A DNA stretch of 64,000 nt from JBEEFP01 sp041166085 (GTDB taxonomy: Bacteria > Actinomycetota > Acidimicrobiia > Acidimicrobiales > JAFATL01), in NCBI GenBank assembly GCA_041166085.1, contig JBEEFP010000067.1, positions 186,001-250,000 of the forward strand, given 5' to 3'. Below the pieces are notes generated by a model. The model saw only the letters and a list, made by a program, of their open reading frames with translations. It did no database searches and had not been told where the DNA came from. The stretch's first letter is position 1. Each line of letters starts with the position of its first letter. Shown one piece after another: positions 10,286-18,287 of this stretch. The position numbers and the translations under genes were made by a program.

Positions 10286-10584
10286 GGGATGGGCTGGTGG
10301 ACCGTGACCAGCTTGGTGCCGTCCGGGAAGGTGGCTTCGACCTGCACCTCGCCGATCATCTCGGGGACCCCGTCCATCACGTCGTGCCGGGTGAGGACCT
10401 GGCGTCCGCTGGCCATCAGCTCCGCAACCGTGCGGCCGTCGCGCGCGCCCTCGAGCAGGAACGACGACAGGACCGCGACCGACTCGGGATGGTTGAGCAG
10501 CAATCCGCGCGCTCGGCGCGCGTGGGCGAGGCCGGCGGCCACGTGCACGAGCAGTCGCTCCTGCTCGTGCGTCGACAGCCTCAC
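10282..10584 (-). CDS. ureA: Urease gamma subunit UreA
   Basis: The 100-residue small structural subunit of urease begins LSTHEQERLLVHVAAGLA and ends KLVTVHQPI, both typical of UreA. Start chosen at GTG 10584, which gives the canonical 100-residue length and overlaps the end of the upstream ABC ATPase gene by 4 bp. That overlap ties the importer genes and the urease genes into one operon. Confidence 0.95.
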   Translation of the reverse strand: MRLSTHEQERLLVHVAAGLAHARRARGLLLNHPESVAVLSSFLLEGARDGRTVAELMASGRQVLTRHDVMDGVPEMIGEVQVEATFPDGTKLVTVHQPIP

Positions 10585-11357
10585 GAGGCCACCTCCACCG
10601 CGGCCTGGGCCGCCCACACGTGCAGCCGGTCGCGCACGTGGGCCACGAGCTCGTGGCAGCGCTCGTCCCGCAACACGTCGTGGGTGCGGTCGGGCCCGAA
10701 CGGCACCACGATCTCCTCCACGATGCGTCCCGGGTGCGACGACAGCACGTAGATGCGCTCCGAGAGGAACACCGCCTCCTCCACGTCGTGGGTGACGAGC
10801 AGGATGGTGGTGCCCGTCTCCCGCCACACGTCGAGCAGGAACTCCTGCATCACCGAGCGGGTCTGGCTGTCGAGGGCGCCGAATGGCTCGTCGAGCAGCA
10901 GCACCTCGGGCCCAGTTGCCAGTGCCCTTGCTATGGCGGTGCGCTGCTTCATGCCACCGGACAGCGCGCGCGGCAATGCATCGGCGAACGCAGTGAGGCC
11001 CATCACCTCGAGGTAGCGGTCGACGCGCGCACGGATCTCGGCCTTGCGCAACTTCTGCAGTTCGAGACCGAACGCCACGTTCTCGCGCACCGTGCGCCAG
11101 GGGTAGAGCGTGTAGCTCTGAAAGACAAGGCCGCGGTCGGGCCCGGGGCCGGCGACGGGACGGCCGTCGAGCAGCACCGCGCCGCTCGTCGCGGGCACCA
11201 GCCCGGCCGCGATCGCGAGGATCGTCGACTTCCCCGACCCCGACGCCCCGACCAGGGTCACCAGCTCGCCGGCGCCGACGCACACGTCGACACCGTCGAG
11301 GACGCGCAGGCCGTCGAACTCCTTGACGAGCCCGACCATCTCCAGCTTGGCGGTCAT
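10581..11357 (-). CDS. NitT/TauT-family ABC transporter ATP-binding protein (probable guanidine importer)
   Basis: The 258-residue ATPase has Walker A GASGSGKST near residue 40, signature LSGGMKQRTAIARAL near 140 and Walker B LLLDEPFGALDSQT. These are the typical motifs of SsuB/TauB/NrtD-like ATPases. The family imports nitrate, sulfonates, taurine, cyanate, thiamine precursors and, in ykkC-controlled loci, a guanidine-related substrate. The riboswitch and the guanidine hydrolase gene upstream make guanidine the likely substrate; this is inference from context. It overlaps the permease and ureA genes by 4 bp each. Confidence 0.85.
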   Translation of the reverse strand: MTAKLEMVGLVKEFDGLRVLDGVDVCVGAGELVTLVGASGSGKSTILAIAAGLVPATSGAVLLDGRPVAGPGPDRGLVFQSYTLYPWRTVRENVAFGLELQKLRKAEIRARVDRYLEVMGLTAFADALPRALSGGMKQRTAIARALATGPEVLLLDEPFGALDSQTRSVMQEFLLDVWRETGTTILLVTHDVEEAVFLSERIYVLSSHPGRIVEEIVVPFGPDRTHDVLRDERCHELVAHVRDRLHVWAAQAAVEVAS

Positions 11358-12235
11358 CGGGCCCACGGGGCGACGAGGTTGCGCGTGGCTCGGAACGCCA
11401 GGTCGATGCTCACGCCGATCAGGCCGATGACGATGAGTACGAAGAAGATCTGATCGGTCTGCAGGAACCGCTGCGCCCGCGTGATGCGGTACCCGAGGCC
11501 GGACTGGGCAGCGATGAGCTCGGCCACCACCACCAGGTTGAAGGTGGCGGCGATATTGACGCGCATGGCGTCGATCAGCCCGGGCAGGCTGTGGGGCAGC
11601 ACCACCTTGCGCACCACCGTCCACCGCGACGCGCCCAGGGTGTACGACGCGTCGATGAGCTCGCGCGGCACCAGGGCTGCGGCATCCGCGCTCATCAGGG
11701 TGTTGAAGAACACGGTGCCGATGAGGAGGAGCGTGATCTTCGATGTCTCGCCGAGCCCGAGCCAGATGATCAGCAGCGGGATGAACGCCGGCGCCGGCAT
11801 GTAGCGCAGCAGGCCGATCATGGGCTCGAACAGCGCCCGCAGGGACGGGAACGTGCCCATGCCGACGCCGATGGGGACAGAGATGAGCACAACGAGGGCG
11901 AAGCCGATGCCGATGCGCGTCATGGTCGCCGACAGGTCGTGCAGCAACAGGCCGCTCGACCAGAGCTCGCTGCCCGCCCGCGCCACCGCAGCGGGCGAGG
12001 GCAGGAACACCGGGTCGATGGCGCCGGTGCCGCTAAGGATCACCCACGCCGCTAAGGGCGTGACGGCGGAGAGGACCATGAGCGTCCACCGGAGACGTCC
12101 GCTGATGGGATCACGCAGCGTCCAGAACACGTGCCACGCTCGCCGCGGGAGGCCCGCCCGGGCCGGCGGTGCGGCAGCCCCGCCCGCCGGTCCGGCCGCC
12201 GCTGCGGTGATCTCCGGCGCCGTCAACGCCGTCAT
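11354..12235 (-). CDS. NitT/TauT-family ABC transporter permease (probable guanidine importer)
   Basis: This membrane protein of 293 residues has about six hydrophobic segments after a 50-residue Ala/Pro-rich cytoplasmic N-terminus. It shows the BPD-type coupling loop around 'LIDASYTLGASRWTVVRKVV' near residue 210. Family members (SsuC, TauC, NrtB) form homodimeric pores. It overlaps the genes on both sides by 4 bp. Confidence 0.85.
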   Translation of the reverse strand: MTALTAPEITAAAAGPAGGAAAPPARAGLPRRAWHVFWTLRDPISGRLRWTLMVLSAVTPLAAWVILSGTGAIDPVFLPSPAAVARAGSELWSSGLLLHDLSATMTRIGIGFALVVLISVPIGVGMGTFPSLRALFEPMIGLLRYMPAPAFIPLLIIWLGLGETSKITLLLIGTVFFNTLMSADAAALVPRELIDASYTLGASRWTVVRKVVLPHSLPGLIDAMRVNIAATFNLVVVAELIAAQSGLGYRITRAQRFLQTDQIFFVLIVIGLIGVSIDLAFRATRNLVAPWAR

Positions 12236-13260
12236 CCGCCCTTCGCCGCCTTCACGAAGGTGTCATCGAGCATCCCCGCCAGATCGGGCGCCTTGTCGAT
12301 GAGCTTCACCGACAGCAGGAAGTCGGAGATCTTGTTGGCCGCGAAGTCGAGATGGGAGATGTCGTTGCCCGGCGTGAAGGCGTCGAGGTTCTGCTGCAGG
12401 GTGAAGATCGTCGTGCCCTTGTCGTAGGACTCGTAGTCCGTCGTCGACACACCGGCCCGCTTGGCCATGATCTTCACCGCCTCGTCGTGGTTGGCCTTGA
12501 TCCAGTCGAGGGTCTGGTACCAGACGTCGACGAGCTTCTGGACGTCCGCGGGGCGCTTGTCCACCAGGGTCTTGCTCACGACCAGGTGGTCAGGGATGGC
12601 ACCCGGGAAGTCGGCCGACGTGAACAGCGCGTGCGAGCCGTTCCGCTTGAGCGCCGAGGTCGTGAACGGAGCGAACACGCCGACGCCGTCGAGGCGGCCC
12701 GAGGCGAACGCGGCCGCGGCCGCACCCGTCTCCAGCGGTTGGAAGCTCACGTCCGACGGGGTCAGCCCCTCTTTCTGCAGCCCGAGCAGGAGCAGGTAGT
12801 GGTCGACCGTGCCCTGCTCGGCCGCCACCTTCTTGCCCTTCAGGTCCGCGACGGTCTTGATGTCGGGTCCGACGATGATCTGGTCGTTGCCCGTCGAGTT
12901 GTCATTGACGAGCACGATCACCTGCTCGGCGCCGCCGGCGACCGAGGAGATGGTGTCGTTGAGCGTCTGGGTGTTGGCGTCGAGCTTGCCGCCCGCCAAC
13001 GCGTTGAGGGAGTCGAGGTAGCTCTCGAACCACGTGAGGTCGACCTGCAGCCCGGCCTTGTCGAAGAAGCCCTTCTCGTCGGCCACCTGCCACGGGAACC
13101 ATCCGGGCCACGCGCTGAACCCGAGCTTGATGGTCGAACCGCTCGTCCCCGAGACGGCGCCGGCGTTCGACGTCGGCTTCTTGTCGTTGCCGCACGCGGC
13201 GACGACGAGCGCCAGCACCACCAGCGCCAGCGCCGCCCGCGTCCGCATCCGTCTCGTCAT
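12232..13260 (-). CDS. ABC transporter substrate-binding lipoprotein, NMT1/SsuA-like (probable guanidine receptor)
   Basis: 342 residues. A short signal peptide ends in the lipobox LVVAAC with Cys23, followed by a Ser/Thr-rich linker. The mature part is a type II periplasmic binding fold with 'KLGFSAWPGWFPWQVADEKG' near residue 45 and 'VKTVADLKGKKVAAEQGT' type phrases in the middle, as in NMT1/THI5-like and SsuA-like receptors. Family members bind small molecules such as sulfonates, nitrate or urea-like compounds. Position directly after the ureohydrolase gene and downstream of a guanidine riboswitch suggests that it captures guanidine, but the ligand is not proven by sequence. Confidence 0.83.
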   Translation of the reverse strand: MTRRMRTRAALALVVLALVVAACGNDKKPTSNAGAVSGTSGSTIKLGFSAWPGWFPWQVADEKGFFDKAGLQVDLTWFESYLDSLNALAGGKLDANTQTLNDTISSVAGGAEQVIVLVNDNSTGNDQIIVGPDIKTVADLKGKKVAAEQGTVDHYLLLLGLQKEGLTPSDVSFQPLETGAAAAAFASGRLDGVGVFAPFTTSALKRNGSHALFTSADFPGAIPDHLVVSKTLVDKRPADVQKLVDVWYQTLDWIKANHDEAVKIMAKRAGVSTTDYESYDKGTTIFTLQQNLDAFTPGNDISHLDFAANKISDFLLSVKLIDKAPDLAGMLDDTFVKAAKGG

Positions 13261-14390
13261 GCCGCCCTCCTGGGGAGATGGCCGGCCCGCACGAGGCAGC
13301 CCAGCGTGTCGCAGATCACTCGCACGCCGATCAACGACGTGATGTCGGCGTTGTCGTACGGAGGCGAGCACTCCACCACCTCGATGCCGGCAAGGGGCTT
13401 GCCGTGGCCGGCGATGAGCTGGATGAACTTGAGGACCTCGCGCGGCAGGAACCCGCCCGGCTCGGGCCAGCCCGTCCCCGGGACGAAGGCGGCGTCGAGG
13501 CAATCCACGTCGAAGGACAGCCACACCGCCTCCGCGTTGTTCCACGCGACCTGCAGGGCGCGTTCGGCCGCGTCCTCGATGCCCATCTCGACGCAGTCCG
13601 TCACCGTCATGATCGTCGTGCCCCGCTCCCGACCGACCTTCACGCCCGGCCGAGGGGCCTGCCACCCGCCGATGCCGATCTGCACGAGGTTCTCGGGCGG
13701 CACGTTCGGGATGTCGGTCGCGTGGAACCACGGCGTTGTGTGCATGCGCTCGTCGAGGTCGGTCTCCTGGGTGTCGACGTGACGGTCGAAATGGATGATC
13801 CCGAGGTTGCCGTCGAGATGCTCGGCCACCCCCCGGACCGTCGGGTACCCGATGGAGTGGTCCCCGCCGAGCACGACCGGGAAGGCGCCCGACGCGTACA
13901 CGTGGGCGACGGCCTTGCTGATCTGGTCGAAGGTCTTCTCGATGTTGCCGGGGATGGTGAAGATGTCGCCGACGTCGCACATGGTGATCGACTCCCGCAG
14001 GTCCACCCCGAGCTCGAAGCTGTACGGCCCGTACAGGGCGGAGATGCGGCGCATGCCCTGGGGCCCGAAGCGGGTGCCAGGCCGGTACGTCGTCCCCGAG
14101 TCGTGGGGTGCCCCGAGGATGGCCACGTCGTACTCGCCGCAGCGGCGCACGTCCTCGACGTAGGGCTGCTTGAGGAAGGTGTTGATGCCCGCGTAGTGCG
14201 GCAACTCGCCCCGGCTGAACGTCGGGATGCGCTTGTCGACGATGGAGTCGGCGCCGGGCAGGCCGAGCTCGAGCCCCCGGGCGACCTCCTCGTCCCACTT
14301 GGTCGTCGGCATGGCCGCTTCGGCAGCGACGGCGTAGCGGGCCTCGGGGCCGTAGTGGTCGTGCAACTGCAGGTCGTCAGGCGCTGGCAC
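13257..14390 (-). CDS. gdmH: Ureohydrolase-family enzyme, probable nickel-dependent guanidine hydrolase
   Basis: The 377-residue protein has the arginase/agmatinase fold with metal ligands in 'GGDHSIGYP', 'IIHFDRHVDTQETDLDER' and 'SFDVDCLDAAFVPGTGW'. It differs from ordinary agmatinases. It has an N-terminal extension of about 70 residues, Arg in FDRHVD where arginases and agmatinases usually have Ala (DAHxD), and PGTGWPEPGG after the last metal motif. I recall these as features of the cyanobacterial and other guanidine hydrolases that convert guanidine to urea and ammonia. Its position immediately downstream of a guanidine-I riboswitch and upstream of an importer and urease strongly supports that role over agmatinase. 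Start is GTG 14390 with GAGGAG upstream. No hypA/hypB maturation genes are adjacent. Confidence 0.85.
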   Translation of the reverse strand: MPAPDDLQLHDHYGPEARYAVAAEAAMPTTKWDEEVARGLELGLPGADSIVDKRIPTFSRGELPHYAGINTFLKQPYVEDVRRCGEYDVAILGAPHDSGTTYRPGTRFGPQGMRRISALYGPYSFELGVDLRESITMCDVGDIFTIPGNIEKTFDQISKAVAHVYASGAFPVVLGGDHSIGYPTVRGVAEHLDGNLGIIHFDRHVDTQETDLDERMHTTPWFHATDIPNVPPENLVQIGIGGWQAPRPGVKVGRERGTTIMTVTDCVEMGIEDAAERALQVAWNNAEAVWLSFDVDCLDAAFVPGTGWPEPGGFLPREVLKFIQLIAGHGKPLAGIEVVECSPPYDNADITSLIGVRVICDTLGCLVRAGHLPRRAA

Positions 14391-14438
14391 GTCTCGCTCC
14401 TCGTCCGGGCCCGGAGCTCACGACCCCGGAAACAGACG

Positions 14439-14470
14439 AAGCCCGGGAGCACGCTCGCTCTCCCGGGCTT
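14439..14470 (-). terminator. Expression-platform hairpin of the guanidine-I riboswitch
   Basis: Perfect 11-bp inverted repeat AAGCCCGGGAG / CTCCCGGGCTT with a 10-nt loop, transcribed leftwards and followed by the moderately U-rich CGTCTGTTT. Its 5' arm (14460-14470 on the plus strand) is the same sequence as the conserved 3' end of the aptamer, so aptamer folding and terminator folding are mutually exclusive. This predicts an ON switch: guanidine binding prevents termination. Confidence 0.75.
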
Positions 14471-14560
14471 TTGTCCCTCCGTGTGACGGCGTCGTTGCCG
14501 TTTGCCCCTCTCGGACCAGACCACCGTCGCCGGCGCGGAACCCTAGGGGCTGGTTCAGTT
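14460..14560 (-). promoter_or_regulatory. Guanidine-I (ykkC) riboswitch aptamer
   Basis: Read on the minus strand, this leader contains in the correct order the conserved ykkC blocks CCCCTAGGGTTCCG, then GGTCTGGTCCGAGAG, and finally ACACGGAGGGACAAAAGC followed by CCGGGA. These match the guanidine-I riboswitch consensus (CTAGGGTTCCG, GTCTGGTCCGAGAG, CGG-GGGA-AAAAGCCCGGGA) closely. It lies about 70 nt upstream of the guanidine hydrolase start, with nothing else between except the terminator hairpin. Boundaries of P1 are approximate. It should control the whole downstream operon to 4966. Confidence 0.9.
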
Positions 14561-14688
14561 GTGGTCCGCACCGTACGGGCGCCCTGTTGCAGGACTGTTT
14601 CCCCGTGACGAAGGCGGGGTTACGCCGCCCGACGCCGTTCGTGGGCAGGCGCGTTTTTCCTGTCACACCCCCTCGGCAGAATGGGGGC

Positions 14689-15204
14689 GTGGGAAAGATC
14701 CTCTTCGCCGTCACCGCCGTCGTGCTGCTGGCCATCGGTGCCTGCCAGCAGCGTGGGTCGGCCGCCGACCCGCCCGGGCGGGCCAGCGTGATCCGCATCG
14801 TCGACGGTGACACCCTGCACGTGCGGCTGGCAGGTGACGACCAGACCGTCCGCCTCATCGGGGTCGACACGCCGGAGACCCACGGCCGGGGCGGACTGCG
14901 CGAGTGCTTCGGGCAGGAGGCCACCCAGCGCCTCCAGTCCCTGCTCGACCAGGGCGAGGCCGTCACCGTGGTGCGCGACGTCGAGCCCCGTGACCGCTAC
15001 GGGCGTCTCCTCGCCTACGTCTACCGGGCCAGCGACGGGCTGTTCGTGAACCTGGCCATGGCGCGGGACGGCTATGCGGTGTCGCTCACCATCCCGCCCA
15101 ACGTGGCCCACGCCGATGAGTTCGTGGCCGCCGCGGGCGACGCCCGCCGAGCCAACCGCGGCCTGTGGTCCGCGTGTGGAGGCGCCGATACGCCCATCCC
15201 ATGA
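14689..15204 (+). CDS. Thermonuclease-family (SNase-like) exported nuclease
   Basis: A lipoprotein or secreted nuclease of 171 residues. The N-terminus has a hydrophobic stretch ending LLAIGAC (lipobox-like, Cys near 18). The staphylococcal nuclease fold follows, with 'IRIVDGDTLHVRL', 'VRLIGVDTPETHG' and 'RDRYGRLLAYVY', where the Asp, Arg and Glu catalytic positions are present. Start chosen at GTG 14689, which gives a clean signal peptide; an open frame extends to 14587 but has no signal-like start. It is divergent from the guanidine operon and unrelated to it. Confidence 0.8.
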   Translation: MGKILFAVTAVVLLAIGACQQRGSAADPPGRASVIRIVDGDTLHVRLAGDDQTVRLIGVDTPETHGRGGLRECFGQEATQRLQSLLDQGEAVTVVRDVEPRDRYGRLLAYVYRASDGLFVNLAMARDGYAVSLTIPPNVAHADEFVAAAGDARRANRGLWSACGGADTPIP

Positions 15205-15234
15205 CCGCCCATCCGATGACTTAGCCTCGCGTGC

Positions 15235-16071
15235 GTGGACACGTCGCTGGCCGAGCTGCTCGGGTACCCGCGCGACGCCAAGCTGCTCATCATCAACTGC
15301 GACGACCTCGGGTCGAGCCACGCCGCCAATGTGGGCGTGTACGAGTCGCTGCGGCGCGGCATCGCCACCAGCGCCACGTTGATGGTGCCGTGCCCGTGGG
15401 CGCGCGAGGCGGCTGCCCGGTACCGAGGTGAGGACGTCGGCGTCCACCTCACCCTCAACGCGGAATGGGACCTCTACCGGTGGGGCCCCATCACCCACGC
15501 GCCCTCACTGCTCGACGGCGACGGGGGCTTTCCGCGCACGGTCGAGGACGTGTGGGACCACGCCGACCTCGACGAGGTGCGCAAGGAGCTGCGGGCCCAG
15601 GTAGAGCGGGCCATCTACTGGGGCTTCGACGTCAGCCACCTCGACTCGCACATGGGCACGCTGCAGCTGCGCCCCGAGTTCTTCGACGTCTACCTCGACC
15701 TGGCGGTGGACTTCGGCCTGCCACTGCGGTTGTCCGGCGCGTCCACCGAGAAGACCATCGGCTTCCCGTTCCGCAAGCTGGCGGCCGAGGAGGGCGTGCT
15801 CTTCCCCGACCACTTCGTGCACGTGCGAGGGCAGGGAAGCCGCAAGGCGCTCGAGCGCACACTGCAGGACCTGCGGCCCGGCGTCACCGAGATCTACGCC
15901 CACCCCGCCATCGACACGCCCGAACTTCGCTCCTTCGCACTGGACTGGCCGGCGCGAGTCGACGATCACGACCTGATCACCGGTGACGCGGGCATCCGGG
16001 CCCTGCTCGAGCGGGTCGGCGCCACCCTCGTCGGCTACCGGGAGATCCGCGACCTCATGCGAGCGGCTTGA
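15235..16071 (+). CDS. ChbG/HpnK (YdjC-like) family carbohydrate deacetylase
   Basis: The 278-residue protein shows the YdjC/ChbG fold signatures: 'LIINCDDLGSSHAANVGVYE' near residue 18 with the metal-binding Asp pair, 'DVGVHLTLNAEW' near 65, 'VSHLDSHMGTLQ' near 130 and 'EIYAHPAIDT' near 220. Family members remove acetyl groups from N-acetylated di- or oligosaccharides such as chitobiose or hopanoid-linked sugars. The substrate here is unknown. It begins at GTG 15235, 30 bp after the nuclease. Its 3' end overlaps the convergent acetyltransferase gene by 17 bp. Confidence 0.85.
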   Translation: MDTSLAELLGYPRDAKLLIINCDDLGSSHAANVGVYESLRRGIATSATLMVPCPWAREAAARYRGEDVGVHLTLNAEWDLYRWGPITHAPSLLDGDGGFPRTVEDVWDHADLDEVRKELRAQVERAIYWGFDVSHLDSHMGTLQLRPEFFDVYLDLAVDFGLPLRLSGASTEKTIGFPFRKLAAEEGVLFPDHFVHVRGQGSRKALERTLQDLRPGVTEIYAHPAIDTPELRSFALDWPARVDDHDLITGDAGIRALLERVGATLVGYREIRDLMRAA

Positions 16072-16885
16072 CGAAGGTCCGGAACACCCGGGACACCGAG
16101 GCGCCGGCCGCCTTGGCGTAGAAGGCCACCGTGCTCACCCACGCGATCTCGGCGTCGGCGTGGCCGGCGGCCCGCAGGTCACGGCAGGCGGCGGACAGCA
16201 GCGCGGTGCCCACTCCGCCCCTCTGGTGGGTCGGGTCGGTCGCCATCGGGCCCACCCAACCGGCCCGGTTCACCGAGTGGCAGCAGAATCCGATCACGTC
16301 GCCGGACGCTGCTCGGGCCGCCAGGCACGCGGCGTGCTCGATGCCCCGCTCGACCTCGGGCACCCAGTGCGGAAAGGCGCGCGCGCAGAAGGCAACGACG
16401 GCGGCTGCGTCGTCGTCTTCGATCACCCGCTCCACGACGACCCCGTCGGGCGGGTCGGCCCGGTGGCTGGTCGAGCACGACAGGTTGAGCTCGGCGCCCA
16501 CCGCGCCGTACCCAGCGGATTCGAAGAGGGACAGGGCCGGCGTCCAGCGCACGTCGACACCGGGCCAGAGGTAGAAGGGCGCGGACGGCCCCGGCACCAC
16601 CATGGTGCAGCCCGCGTCGCGCGCCCACCGCTCGGCCGCGGCGAGCAGCTCGCGTCCCCGACCGAGCCGGCGCACGTGTGGTTCGACGCCGAGGAGCTTG
16701 ACGTAGGCCGTCGTCCCGCGTGCCACCGCCGCGACCACGCCGCTCTCGTCGTCGAGGGCGAAGACCACACCGGGATCGTCCCAGCAGCATGCGACGAGCT
16801 CGTCCTCGCTCAGGTCCTCGCCCGGAAAGCAGCTCGCCATCAGCTCGGTGAGCGGAGCCGCCCGGTCGCGCGCCCACTCCTGCAC
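16055..16885 (-). CDS. GNAT-family N-acetyltransferase, tandem domains
   Basis: 276 residues with two GNAT-like halves. In the first, 'VEPHVRRLGRGRELLAAAER' near residue 70 resembles the acetyl-CoA pyrophosphate loop (RxxGxG/A). In the second, 'DPTHQRGGVGTALLSAAC' near 225 is a clear Q/RxxGxG/A loop. Substrate is not predictable. The gene tail-overlaps the YdjC-like gene, and its start lies 10 bp from the anti-sigma factor stop, so it could be read through from the sigma operon. Confidence 0.8.
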   Translation of the reverse strand: MQEWARDRAAPLTELMASCFPGEDLSEDELVACCWDDPGVVFALDDESGVVAAVARGTTAYVKLLGVEPHVRRLGRGRELLAAAERWARDAGCTMVVPGPSAPFYLWPGVDVRWTPALSLFESAGYGAVGAELNLSCSTSHRADPPDGVVVERVIEDDDAAAVVAFCARAFPHWVPEVERGIEHAACLAARAASGDVIGFCCHSVNRAGWVGPMATDPTHQRGGVGTALLSAACRDLRAAGHADAEIAWVSTVAFYAKAAGASVSRVFRTFVKPLA

Positions 16886-16895
16886 GCCGCGAAAG

Positions 16896-17633
16896 CTAGG
16901 CGGTCAGCTTCCCGGCCACGACGGGCTGGTTGTGCGACGCCACCACGCCACCGGCCACCTCTTGGGTGATGGCGAGGGTGCGCACGTCCGGAGCAGCGTG
17001 GAAGGGCACGATGCCGGGGTCGCTCCCGAGGACGCCGAGCGAAACGACTCGGGCGTCGTCGATGCCCCACAGCTGGTACGTGCGGGCCCGACCCGCATCC
17101 TGCAGCGGGGCGGCGGCGAGGTAGCCCGTGCCGTCGGGCAGCACCACGGCGCGCACGGCGGCCGCACCGCCCCCGGGCGACTGCAGGGTGACCTGACGGG
17201 CATGGGGGTCGGCCTGGGCCTGGGCGAAGGCGGCCTGCAGCCCGTTGGCACCGTCGAGGCGATCGATGCGGCGCTGCTGGTTCACGGCCACACCGCCGAG
17301 CACGAGGACGAGGACGGCGGCGATGCCGGCGACCCACTCCACCACGGGACGGCGACGGCGGGCGGCTCGCTCACGCGTCTCCCACGGCAGGATGCGGGCC
17401 ACGTCGAGGGGCGGCGGCGCCTCCTCGAGGCTGCCGGCGATCTTGTCCCACACCCCTTCGGGCGCCGGCGCGCCGCCATGGGCCAGCCACGCCGCGGTGT
17501 TCCGGTGCGACTCGACCTCGGCCTGGCAGCGCGGGCACGTCCGCAGGTGCTCGGCGATCGCCTCGGCCTCGTCGGGCTCGACCGCGTCGAGGGCGTAGGC
17601 CCCCAGCAGCTCCTGGAGCTCGTCGTGTGTCAT
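16896..17633 (-). CDS. Anti-sigma factor, RskA-like, zinc-binding
   Basis: The 245-residue membrane protein begins with an anti-sigma domain containing a His-x3-Cys-x2-Cys zinc motif ('HLRTCPRCQAE' near residue 30). A single transmembrane helix (about 95-115, 'WVAGIAAVLVLVLGGVAVN') follows, then an extracytoplasmic RskA-type C-terminal domain. It should sequester the ECF sigma factor encoded immediately upstream, whose gene it overlaps by 4 bp. The signal that triggers release is unknown. Confidence 0.88.
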   Translation of the reverse strand: MTHDELQELLGAYALDAVEPDEAEAIAEHLRTCPRCQAEVESHRNTAAWLAHGGAPAPEGVWDKIAGSLEEAPPPLDVARILPWETRERAARRRRPVVEWVAGIAAVLVLVLGGVAVNQQRRIDRLDGANGLQAAFAQAQADPHARQVTLQSPGGGAAAVRAVVLPDGTGYLAAAPLQDAGRARTYQLWGIDDARVVSLGVLGSDPGIVPFHAAPDVRTLAITQEVAGGVVASHNQPVVAGKLTA

Positions 17634-18229
17634 TGCCCGCTGTCCCCGATCCCGGCTGTGGCCAGGCCGGCCCGCAGTCGCTTGAGCCCGCTCCTGATCC
17701 GGCTCTTCACTGTTCCTTCCGGCGCCTCGAGCATGACCGCCACCTCGCGGTAGCTGTGGCCGCCGAAGTAGGCGAGCTCGATGGCACGCCGCTCCTCGTC
17801 CGGCAGGGTGTCGAGGGCCTCTTTGATGTGGTCGGACATCGCCAGGTCCCAGACCTCGCGGTCGACGTCGTATCCGGCCTCCGCGGTCAAGCGGACCTCG
17901 GTCTCCTCCCGGCGCTTGCGTGCGCCCTCTGACCGCAGCAGGTCGACCGCCCGCCCGTGGGTCTGGGCCAGCAGGAACGAACGCAGGCTGCCACGGCCCG
18001 GATCGAAGCGCTCCGGGTCGTTCCAGAGGCGGAGGAACACCTCCTGGGTGACCTCCTCGGCCAGATTGGGCTGACCGGTGACGCGGCGGGCCAGCCCGAA
18101 GACGGCGCCGGCGTGGCGCCGGTAGGCCTCGGCGAGGGCGTCCGCGTGGTAGCGGGCGATGGCGACGACGAGGCTGGCGTCGCTTGCCTCCTGGAGTGGG
18201 AGCTGCATCTCGCGTGTTCTACGGTCCAT
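17630..18229 (-). CDS. ECF RNA polymerase sigma factor (SigK/RpoE-like)
   Basis: The 199-residue group 4 sigma factor has region 2 around residues 35-100 ('VFGLARRVTGQPNLAEEVTQ', 'FDPGRGSLRSFLLAQTHGRA') and region 4 around 140-190 ('LPDEERRAIELAYFGGHSYR', 'LEAPEGTVKSRIRSGLKRLR'). It overlaps the anti-sigma factor gene and is divergent by 58 bp from two ferritin-like protein genes, which are therefore likely members of its regulon. A promoter consensus could not be fixed. Confidence 0.9.
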   Translation of the reverse strand: MDRRTREMQLPLQEASDASLVVAIARYHADALAEAYRRHAGAVFGLARRVTGQPNLAEEVTQEVFLRLWNDPERFDPGRGSLRSFLLAQTHGRAVDLLRSEGARKRREETEVRLTAEAGYDVDREVWDLAMSDHIKEALDTLPDEERRAIELAYFGGHSYREVAVMLEAPEGTVKSRIRSGLKRLRAGLATAGIGDSGQ

Positions 18230-18287
18230 GGGCGCTGGGTGGATGCTCTCTTACTACGCTCAGCCGACCCGAACCCCAGGAGACAGG

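Noticed and set aside
13257..14390. Ordinary agmatinase
   Set aside because: Riboswitch, importer and urease context, and the FDRHVDTQ and PGTGWPEPGG sequences, favour guanidine hydrolase. Agmatinase remains a minor alternative.
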